From: Amphimedon queenslandica
Taxonomy: Eukaryota; Porifera; Demospongiae; Haplosclerida; Niphatidae
Assembly: GCF_000090795.2 (NCBI RefSeq)
Contig: NW_003546553.1
Coordinates: 55,315-119,314 of the forward strand
Direction of reading: 5' to 3'
DNA length: 64,000 bases
The position numbers and the translations under genes were made by a program. The notes beneath the pieces were generated by a model. The model was not told where the DNA came from. It saw only the letters and a list, made by a program, of their open reading frames with translations, and ran no database searches. Shown here one piece after another: positions 24,001 through 36,000 of this stretch. Positions within the stretch are counted from its first letter, which is position 1, and the number at the start of each line of letters is the position of its first letter.

Positions 24001-27000
24001 ACTTGCACAATAGTAATGTTTGTATGCTTGTATGACAGTGACAATACTCTTTTATATTATCTTATATAGTACACATGTATACACTCTCAGTCTCTTTCTT
24101 ATCCTCATTATAATTATAATTGGCATTATGTATACACTACACCATAACTCTTACTTTACTAATGTTTTATGATTCTATTAAAATCAACAGAATATCTCTC
24201 AAAGTCTTAAACCTCAATTACAAGCATAGCCATGCAATAAACACAGAATCTATAGCTACCACATGATGCGGTATCTATGCATCTGCATTTCATTTGGCAC
24301 TATAGCTTGTATGAGAATGAGTGTTAGGATGACAATGGTGGGCAGTGGTAGTAATTGAAATAATCATGGGATACTAGAACCTATACCAAACCATTGTATG
24401 CAAGAACAGATGGTATCGGTAGCTGTACAGGTATAACTGTACAATAAGAAAAATACTAAGTTTTTAGTGAATGAGATGTTGACAGACATTCACTAAATAA
24501 AACCCAAACAGTAATAGATCTATAATGGTTAATAAAATAAAAGTTAGTAAATGTCACATGGTAACAATGGCTACATGTGATGACTATGGAGGTGGATATG
24601 ACTTTAAGTTTGTTGATGGTGATCCTCCAGATGAGTATCAATGCCACATCTGTACACTGGTAGCACAGGATCCTCAACAAGTTACCTGCTGCTACAATAT
24701 ATACTGTAAGAGCTGTCTGGATACACTAAAAGAGAAGGGCCAAGGGTTTATCTGCCCAACTTGTCGTAGCTCACTAGAAGGAAAGTACTTTAAAGATGGA
24801 AGAGTAGAAAGGGGAATAAAGTCACTTAAGGTTTATTGCACTAACACTGATAGTGGGTGCCAATGGATGGGGACTATTAATGATATTGATACTCATCTTA
24901 TTAATAGTTGTACCTATCAACTGGTACCTTGTACTAATGAGTGTGGAGAGATGATTAGGAGAAGTTCACTGAAGACACATCTGACAGACAACTGTACTAA
25001 ACAAATGGTTAACTGTCAGTATTGCAAGCGAAAAGGACTGTGGAAGTTGATAGCAAGTGAAAGCCATCTTGATGAGTGTCCTGACCTCTTAATCCAATGT
25101 AGTAATGAAGGTTGCAATAAGAAGATATTGAGACGTTCACGAGCATCACACAATGAGACCTGCCCTAAAGCTATTGTACCATGTGAATACAATACTGTTG
25201 GATGTGAAAAGAGAATGAAGAGAGAAGAACAAGAGAAGCACAATGAAGAATCGATGAAACAGCATCTGAAGGCAGCAGTGAAGAAGATTGAGGTACTACT
25301 TCCAACCAACCAACTCTTTAAGCTAAATGAATACACAGAACTGAAAGAAGAAGAAGAGGATTGGTACAGTCCAGGCTTCTATACATCACCAGGAGGATAT
25401 AAGGTGTCATTAAATGTTGTTGCTAATGGATGTGATGATGGTGAAGACACACATGTCTCATGCTACATATGTCTCATGGCAGGAGAATATGATGATATAT
25501 TGGAGTGGCCATTTCAAGGAGAAGTTACAGTAGAGCTACTGAATCAACTGGAGGATAAGAATCATTGTAAGTTGTCTGTACCATTTGATGAGTCAACACC
25601 AGATAGATATAAGCAAAGAGTAAGGGAAGGTAGAAACACAGTAGGAATGGGTCGTCAGAAATTTATACCACATGAAGAGTTAGAGTATGATCCAGTTACT
25701 AATTGTCAGTATCTTAAAGATGATAGTCTGTACTTCAGAGTCACTACATCGAAGACAAAGCCATGGCTGGCATTAAGATAAACTAACAAACACTTAGATA
25801 ATGAATTCAGTATTTTGAAATAATTTTGTTATGAAGAGCATCATGTTACACCTTGATGTTCAAATCACATGAAGAATTAGAGTATAATCTATTTAGAAGA
25901 TGTCAGTATCTTAAAAATAATATACTAGTTTATACTTATTGCAAAATGTAAAGGATACATGCATGACTAGCAGAAACTATTACTATAAAGGCTATGCCTG
26001 AGCATGTTTCATAACACAAACACGTTTTCATGGTGTATGATAAGAGTCCAGATGGTTATAATGTACTCTGTTATAATAGTGATAAAAATAATGGTTATCT
26101 ACTTATTACATTAATTGTCAGTCAGCCACATGGCACAATGAGGCACATGGTCAGTCTCCCTGGCCAGACCCTTACATGGTCTTAAAATACGCATGGCTAA
26201 GGGGAAACTGTTTATACTGTGTACTCCTAAAACTTTAAATACATAAAACTAAAGTATTATCAAATGCATGCATATATAGGATTAATAAAGTGTTATTTAG
26301 TCATCAAAGTTCAACTTACAACAAATAATATTACAATTATATGTACATGTACTCAACAGGCTCAAGAAATAATTAAAATTGTAATTAATGGGTAATAATT
26401 AAATAAAGCCCCACCTCTACTTCAAAATGGCCAAACCATATGGTGGATATGAGTTTAAGTTTGTTGATGGTGATCCTCCCAGTAGATACATTTGTGCCAT
26501 CTGTACATTAGTATCTTGTGATCCTCAACAAGTTACCTGCTGCTACAATACCTTCTGTAAGACCTGTCTGGAGCAACTTGGACTATCAGTGAAGCAACCA
26601 AAATGTCCTCTTTGTCAGGAAGAATTGAGCTTTTTCAATGATGGAAAGCTCAATCGTGAGATCACAGCCCTTAAGATTCACTGTACTAACAGTGAGGAGG
26701 GTTGTGAGTGGCAGGGAACTATTAATGAAACTGGTACATCAATTGACACTCATCTTAATAGCAGCTGTATCTATCACCTGGTACCTTGTACTAATGAGTG
26801 TGGTGAGAAGATTAGGAGAAGTACACTGGAGACACATCTGACAGACAACTGTACTCAACGCATTGTTAACTGTCAGTATTGCAAGCGAAAAGGTCGATAT
26901 CAACTGATAACAAGCAGCAGTCATCTTGATGAGTGTCCTGACCTCCCAATCCAATGCAGTAATGAAGGTTGCAATGAGAAGATATTGAGACATTCACTAG

Positions 27001-30000
27001 CATCACACAACGAGACCTGCCCTAAAGCTATCATACCATGTGAATACAATACTGTTGGATGTGAGAAGAGAATGAAGAGAGAAGAACAAGAGAAGCACAA
27101 TGAAGAATCATCATTACTACACCTACAGCTGACAAAGGAGGAACTAGTATTGACAGAAGAACAACTACAACTTACTGACCAACAATTGAAAGAGGCCACA
27201 GAGACAATAGAATCTCTAAAAGCAAAAGTACAAGAGCACGAAAATCTATTGACGACATCAAGTCAAGTGCTTAAATTCAGCCAATTATCACAATGGAAAG
27301 AAGGATGGCATAGTCGAGGATTCTACACATCACCAGGAGGATACAAGATGTCACTACATGTCTATCCAAAAGGTGATGGTGATGGTAAAGGTACACACTT
27401 CTCTTGCTTCATTAGCCTCTTGGGAGGAGAATATGATGATACATTGGAGTGGCCATTTCAAGGAGAAGTTACAGTAGAGCTACTGAATCAACTGGAGGAT
27501 AAGAATCATTGGAAGAAGGTTGTACATTATACTGAAGCAACACCAGATGATTGTAAACAAAGAGTGAGTAAAGGAGAAGAGAGCGAAGAATGGGGTAATC
27601 CTAAATTCTTATCACACGCTTATAGGCCAACTAATAACCAGCGTTTTATAAAAAATGATAGTCTGTACTTCAGAATCAGTGTAAAGGCTACATCAAAGAC
27701 AAAGCCATGGCTACATTAACATTACTAATAATAGTATTGACAATTCTAATTAATTAAACATGATCGAGTACTTAATTTAATTTGCTAAGTTAAAAAGGCT
27801 CTGCCAGTTAAATAAATATGAATGATAGAATACAATAGGAATGGTTAATTAACAACAAGTGTCAGTCTGCCACATGGCACAACCNNNNNNNNNNNNNNNN
27901 NNNNNNNNNNNNNNNNNNNNNNNNNNNNNNNNNNNNNNNNNNNNNNNNNNNNNNNNNNNNNNNNNNNNNNNNNNNNNNNNNNNNNNNNNNNNNNNNNNNN
28001 NNNNNNNNNNNNNNNNNNNNNNNNNNNNNNNNNNNNNNNNNNNNNNNNNNNNNNNNNNNNNNNNNNNNNNNNNNNNNNNNNNNNNNNNNNNNNNNNNNNN
28101 NNNNNNNNNNNNNNNNNNNNNNNNNNNNNNNNNNNNNNNNNNNNNNNNNNNNNNNNNNNNNNNNNNNNNNNNNNNNNNNNNNNNNNNNNNNNNNNNNNNN
28201 NNNNNNNNNNNNNNNNNNNNNNNNNNNNNNNNNNNNNNNNNNNNNNNNNNNNNNNNNNNNNNNNNNNNNNNNNNNNNNNNNNNNNNNNNNNNNNNNNNNN
28301 NNNNNNNNNNNNNNNNNNNNNNNNNNNNNNNNNNNNNNNNNNNNNNNNNNNNNNNNNNNNNNNNNNNNNNNNNNNNNNNNNNNNNNNNNNNNNNNNNNNN
28401 NNNNNNNNNNNNNNNNNNNNNNNNNNNNNNNNNNNNNNNNNNNNNNNNNNNNNNNNNNNNNNNNNNNNNNNNNNNNNNNNNNNNNNNNNGAGACATGGCA
28501 CAGCACAGCCTTCTACACAAAGCCAGGAGGATACAAGATATCTGTAAGTGTCTATCCTAATGGCAACGAGGAAGGTAAGGGAACACACGTCTCTCTCTAC
28601 ATCAACCTCATGAAAGGGAAATATGATGATTCATTGGAGTGGTCATTTAACGGGTCTGTTACCGTACAGCTATTGAATCAAATGGAGGATAGGAAGCACA
28701 AGAAATGTATTATGAGCTTTAATGATTTGCCATTGAATGACAGAAGAAGTGAAGGCAGAAGCATAGGTCGCAAGAAGTTCATATCACACAGGGAGTTAGA
28801 AGCAATAGAATATAATACTTGTAGAAGATGTCTATACCTTAAAGATGATTGTTCATACTTTAAAGTCAGTATACATGTAAATGATACATTTGAGCCATAT
28901 GCATGGATAAGAGGAACTGTTGTGTTAATCCTAAACTAAAACTTTAGATACATAAAACTAAAGTATCATCAAATGTAGGCCTTGTGAAATTATGCTTTTA
29001 TTTTTGCCTATTATTCTATTCTCAGATTCTTCTATGTATTGCCCATTATTCTTTTCAAACATGCCTATTATTCTACTATTATTCATTAATATAAAGTAAT
29101 TAATATAACAAAAATATTTCAATCATGATTAATTGTGATGGCATAATTAATCATACTAATAATTATAGTCTATAGTTTTATAGTCTATGACTATACTTTA
29201 CCGATTTATAATTTTTTAAAAAAGTTCTCATAAATACTGCCTATTATTCTTGAATTATTCTTGATTCTATGAATTCCCTATTATTCTCAAAATTATGCTA
29301 GCATAATTTCACAGGGCCTAATCAAATGCATGCATAAACAGGAGTAAAGTGTTATTTACTTATCAAAATTAAAAGTTTGTATTTATAATAAGTAATAATT
29401 ATAATAAGTAATAATTACAATTATATGTACATGTACTCAACAATTACAAACAGGCTCAAGAAATAATAAAAATAGTAATTAAGGGTAATAATTAAAGTCC
29501 CACCTACTTCAAAAATGGCTAAACCATATGGTGGATTTGATTATAAGTTTGTTGATGGTGATCCTCCCAGTAGATACATTTGTGCCATCTGTACATTAGT
29601 ATCTTGTGATCCTCAACAAGTTACCTGCTGCTACAATACCTTCTGTAAGACCTGTCTGGAGCAACTTGGACTATCAGTGAAGCAACCAAAATGTCCTCTT
29701 TGTCAAGAAGAATTGAGCTTTTTCAATGATGGAAAGCTCAATCGTGAGATCATTGCTCTTAAGATTCACTGTACTAACAGTGAGGAGGGTTGTGAGTGGC
29801 AGGGAACTATTAATGAAACTGGTACATCAATTGATACTCATCTTAATAGCTGTAACTATCAACTGGTACCTTGTACTAATGAGTGTGGAGAGAAGATTAA
29901 GAGGAGATCAATGGAGACACATCTGACAGACAACTGTACTAAACGAATGGTTAACTGTCAGTATTGCAAGCGAAAAGGTCGATATCAACTGATAACAAGC

Positions 30001-33000
30001 AGCAGTCATCTTGATGAGTGTCCTGACCTCCCAATCCAATGCAGTAATGAAGGCTGTAGTATGATACCACGATGTTTACTAGAATCACACAATGAGACCT
30101 GCCCTAAAGCTATCGTACCATGTGAATACAATACTGTTGGATGTAATAAGAAAATGAAGAGAGAAGAACAAGAGAAGCACAATGAAGAATCAATAACAGC
30201 ACACCTACAACTGACAAAGAAACAACTGGAAGTGACAACAGAGACAATAGAATCTCTCAAAACAAGTCTAGAGCAGAAAAATCCATCAATGATAACAAAT
30301 GAAGTATTGAAGCTAAGCCAATTTACTGAGAAGAAGGAAGATGAGACATGGTACAGCCCGGGCTTCTACACATCACCAGTAAAATACAGAATGTCATTAC
30401 TAGTCTATCCTAATGGTAATGGAGAAGGTAAAGGTACACATGTCTCTTGCTTCATATGCTTCATGGCAGGAGAATATGATGATATATTGGAGTGGCCATT
30501 TCAGGGAGACGTTACTATAGAACTACTGAATCAACTGGAGGATAAGAATCATAAGAAATATACCATATCATTCAATGATACTATTCCAGGGAAATACAAG
30601 CAAAGAGTGATGGAAGGTAGAAGCCCAAGTGGATGGGGTTATAAGAAATTCGTATCACATCAAGAGCTGAAGCATAATCCAAGTACTAATCATCAGTATC
30701 TTAAAGATGATTGTTTGTACTTCAGAATCAGTGTGAAGGTTACACAAAAGGCAAGGCCGTGGCTAGTTCCGCAATAAAACATTCAATAAAAGGAACAATT
30801 TAATCACTTTCACAGTTAGATTTTGTTTAAATCATGTATTGGTGTCATTTTATTAATCATTATTCAATCATCAAAAAAGTTACAATACAACTGTAATAAA
30901 GAATAAAGATAGGTTAGAACTATTACTAAGTACATGCAAAATACAAAATAAAGGGATCATGTTGCAGCAAATTTTATTGAGTAGTTATTAGCCAAGGCTT
31001 GGTTGCAGTATTTTCCAGTTTTGTAACACTGACACGAAAGTAAAGACAATCATCTTTGAGATATGCCACATTGAGCTCTGAATCATATTCCAACTGATAG
31101 TGCTCAATCATATTAGAATGACCAACCCCCGGGACATCCTCTTCTATATTCAATATCTCCTCATCCTCAACTGGAAAGAAATCATTATCTTCAGTGATGG
31201 TTAGGACTGCTTTGGTGTGATTCTTGTCTTCAAGCTGATTGAGTAGCTCAATGGTAACTTCACCTTTCATTGGCCACTGGAGTTGAAAGTCATACTCTCC
31301 AGCCAGTAAGCAAATGAAACAAGATACTTGACAGCCCTCATCCTCTTTATAACCATTTGGGAATACAACCAGTACCATTTTATACCCTCCTATTGATGTG
31401 TAGAAAGTTGGGCTCATCCAGTGCTTTCCCTTTTGTTTAAGCTCAGAGAATTCCTTGAGTCTGAACACATAGCTGGCCAACTCTCCCTCTTTCAGTGTCA
31501 AACACTGTGGGGGCCTCTCTCTCATCTCTTTGATACTCTTCACTGCTAGTTTTAAGTGTCTGCTCATGTGTTCAGTCTCGTGACGGGTGACCTCTTCCCT
31601 CTTGAATTTCTTACGACACCCAACTATAGAGTACTGGCATTCAATGATAGCCTTTGGGCAGACTCCAAGGTGCTCCATCATGGATATTCGCGTTATCTTC
31701 TCATTGCATCCGTCATTATTGCATGCTATTATTAACTGGGGACACTCTGACTGGTGTGTTCCTATTATTTCTTCGTACGTGTCCTTATAGCTGCAGTGAA
31801 GGCACTCATACTCTCTCTTGGGACATCCTTCAGGAAAGTGAGGAGTGATGTCCCCTGTACAAGTAGTACAAGGGGCTGGCTCCTCCATTAGTGGGCTGTC
31901 CAGAAGTGACATTGATGTTTATTTGTTCTGAGAGGTTGCTATGACAGCAGGTAATATTACATAACCAGAATGAAATTCAGACAATGAATTTCATTAACTT
32001 GAGCAGAAAAAGAGTCAATCATGCATTGGAGTCAATCAAGTTATTATTTCTAAGCTGATCATACAAAAAACACTTCCTGAAACAGGGGTAGTCTCTAAAA
32101 GGGGGGACTACTGTCTTAATTATCATCTGGGCCTTGTGATATGAATGCATGCATTACAACAGGCAACACTTTTAAAATTCATAAAAAATTTAATTTTCAT
32201 CACAATCAGCTCATACTTTCTACACAACATAAGAACATATATATGTATCAGAAAACACTATAAAAATGGGGAATTCTCTCCTAGTCATTTTTGGCAAAAT
32301 TTAGTCAAAGAACCTGTACTATAGTACAGGGACCTTGGCCTGATTTTGGAGCAACTTTAGAAAATTTGTAAATAATTCAATTTTGATTGGAATCAGCTCA
32401 AACTTTCCACACAACATAATTACATGTATATGAATTAAAAGACATTACAAAAATGGCAAATTCTCTCTTTTTCAATTTTAGCAAAATTTGGCCTGAGACC
32501 ATGTACTTTGTCTCCTTTATGCAACTTTAAAAAATTTATAAAAAAATTCAATTTTGATCGTAATCAGCTCAAACCTTCTACACAACATAAGAACATGTTT
32601 ATTTATCATAAAAATGGAGAATCTTTCCTAGGCATTTCTGACAAACATCCTGTACTATATACTGGGTGCATGTTTTGTCAAATTTTGGAACAACTTCTCA
32701 TCAAGTCTTCTTGACAAAGAGGACATTTGAGTTGCTTCACTAATAGTCAAAATTGCTCTACAGAAGATATTGTAGCAGCAGGTAACTTGTTGAGGATCAC
32801 AAGATACTAATGTACAGATGGCAGAGAAGTCTGATGCGTGTACCTACTCTAACTATTGAATTGTGAGTGGGTGTGCCAGTTTATTCATTAAAAGATTAAT
32901 AAAACAATCTTCACACTAACTTTGAACTACTAATCAGATTAATGAATTTCTAAAATTAGATTATGACATTCATTATCAGCTCTCCAGCAATTTATGAGGC

Positions 33001-36000
33001 ATACAAGGCAAAGACTAATTGGTTAACAAATACTAGCATAATCATGAGTAGCCCTGCCCATTGATTGCATCAACAGAGCTGTCATCTCTTCCTCTCATAC
33101 TCTGCACTCTAGCCAATAGCAGTCATACCTACTTGCATGTGCTTAGGAGTTAAGGTAAGTCACCACCCACTACTAGTGCATATATATATATATATATACA
33201 TGAATCATTTATCATTTCTGAACAGTGTATGCAAGAGAGCTATCCAAAGTATTTAACATAGAGTATGGCAGCCAAAAGCAGCAGTGCCAAGAACAACAGG
33301 CAGTTTATAGGAGGCTATGACTATCAGTTCATCTCTCCTTTCGATCAACACTGCTCAATTTGTATGCTAGTGCCACGAGAGCCAGTCAAGACAAGTTGCT
33401 GTGGGAAGAGCTTCTGTTCACAATGTCTAAACACACTCAAGGAGCATCACTCCCGCCCAACCTGTCCTAACTGCAGGAGCCAAAAGATAACTCAGAGCAG
33501 CTTTGATAAAGAAATGGACAAGAGAATAAAAGAGCTGGTGGTGTACTGCAGTCACAAGAGAGGAGGCTGTGAGTGGAGAGGGAAAGTGAGAGACGTAGAT
33601 GGACACATGTCAGCCTGCAAGCACCAGTTGGTGGAGTGTCCTAATGGCTGTACTGAGATAGTATATCCACACACTTTAGATGGACACATGAAGGATACAT
33701 GCCCACACAGAGAAGCAATATGTCAGTACTGCTCATTGAGAGACAGGCACAATATAATCACAGGGAGCAGACACATTGATGAATGTCCAGAAATACCAGT
33801 ACCATGTCACAATAAAGAATGCCAAGAGATAGTGATACGTAGAGAAATGAGTGCACACGTTGAGGAGTGCCCAAAAGAAATGGTCCCATGCACTTATGCT
33901 AAGGCCGGCTGCTCAGAGACAGTAAAGAGAGAGGATCTGGAGTCACACAATAAAGATAGACTGAAACTTCATCTAGACATAGCAATGAAACAAATCGAAG
34001 AGTTTGGAAGGAGCAACGAGACACTGTCAACCAAAGTAAACAGTCATAAAATTATGAAACTTGACGAGTACACAAAACACAAAGAAGAGAAGACAGTTTG
34101 GTACAGCCCAGCCTTCTACTCGTCACCAGGAGGATACAAAATGTGCCTAAGTGTATTCTGCAATGGAAACGGAGGAGCAGCTAATCACTACATATCATGC
34201 TTTGTGCATCTTCTCTCGGGAGACTACGACGATACACTGGAGTGGCCCTTCAAAGGTGAAGTGAGCCTTGAGCTATTGAATCAGATGGAGGATAAGTGTC
34301 ACGAGAAGGAGCTACTCCGATTCAGTGAAGGAACTCCGGTGCAATACAGGCAAAGAGTTAGAGGGAAAGAGATTGGGAGAGGTGGAGGGCTACAGGAATT
34401 TATACCACACTCTGAGCTGGGCCTGAAACCAACTCAGGACTGTCAGTATCTCAAAGATGACTCTCTGTACTTTAGAGTAAGTGTGAAGGTTACCTCAAAA
34501 ACCAGGCCATGGCTAGTTATGTAACATGTGATGTCTCAGAAGCAAGGAAAGATGTACATAACACGACGTATAAATAAACACCTGAGTTTACTGTTGACTT
34601 TAATAAATACAAAAACATTCAGTTCCTGAACAAACAGCCAAGCATATGCACATGCACAGTATATGTTTTATTGTATTAATATAAGAAAGAAACTTTACAG
34701 TTTTTATTGTCTATAATTATAACTAAATCATACAAACAATAGGGAGAGAGAGAGGAGACTGTCAATAATGACAATACACATACATGTAGCTTTAGTCTCT
34801 CTGTTTGATTCCCCATGGCATCTAAGTATATATAATACTATGAAAACAATCAACCACTGATAAAGGTGTGCCAATTCACAAAAGACAAAATGGCTGAAGA
34901 AACAAGTAACCCACCAGCCAGCAAGAACGAGGACCCCCAACCACAAGCCACCAAAGAAGGAGGCTACAACCTCACCCCTGTCGATGGACAGAATCATAAT
35001 GACTTTGTCTGTCAGCAGTGCTCCCTACTCTTCAGAGAACCTTACCAGGTCACATGCTGTGGATTGATCATGTGCAAAACATGCCTACACAAGCTAAGAG
35101 TCAGTGAAAAGGACTTCCTTTGTCCATTGTGCGAGTCGAACTTGAATAGGAATTATTTTAAGGACACTCACAACGAGAAGAAGGTTCTAGAGCTAAGAGT
35201 GTATTGCCAGTATCAGGAGAGAGGCTGTGAGTGGAGAGGGAAAGTGAGAGACGTAGATGGACACATGTCAGCCTGCAAGCATCAGTTGGTGGAGTGTCCT
35301 AATGGCTGTACTGAGATAGTATATCCACATACTTTAGATGGACACATAAATGATACATGCCCACACAGAGAAGCAATATGTCAGTACTGCTCATTGAGAG
35401 ACAGGCACAATATAATCACAGGGAGCAGACACATTGATGAATGTCCAGAAATACCAGTACCATGTCACAATAAAGAATGCCAAGAGATAGTGATACGTAG
35501 AGAAATGAGTGTACACGTTGAGGAGTGCCCAAAAGAAATGGTCCCGTGCACGTACTCAGCAGCTGGCTGCAGAAAGAAAATCCCTCGGGAGAAAATAACT
35601 CACCACAATCAATCAGAAATGGTATCACATCTCGATCTAGCCATGACACAAGTACAATCACTCCAGACTGACATTGAAGAACTAACTTTTAAAATACACC
35701 AGCTGGACACACAACAGGAGGAGCTATGGGCCCGGCCAATATCCAACACGACGCAAAAACTAGTCCTAAGACTAAGCCCTTACAGCGCCTACAAGAACAG
35801 CAAGAAAATGTGGCAGAGCACTCCATTCCGATCCCACCAACCAGAAGGTTATAAAATGCAACTAAGTGTAGCCTGTCACGGAATTGGGAGACACGAGGAC
35901 ACTCACATCTCGTGCTATATATGCCTGATGAAGGGTAGCCATGACGAGCTGTTGGACTGGCCTTTCGAAGGAGAAGTGACAATAGAACTACTGAATCAAA

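Larger units (their letters stand above)
19087..25781 (+). repeat. Direct ~3.6-kb duplication of a two-gene A-B unit
   Basis: Genes and spacers repeat in order: 19087-20996 then 20997-22686, copied as 22687-24566 then 24567-25781. Start-to-start distances are 3,600 bp (A) and 3,570 bp (B). The gapped gene at 17400 has a B-type C-terminus and the same following spacer, so the array reads B-A-B-A-B. Confidence 0.8.

Noticed and set aside
27845-28588. Long ORFs spanning the N run
   Set aside because: They consist of unknown bases and are artefacts of the gap.
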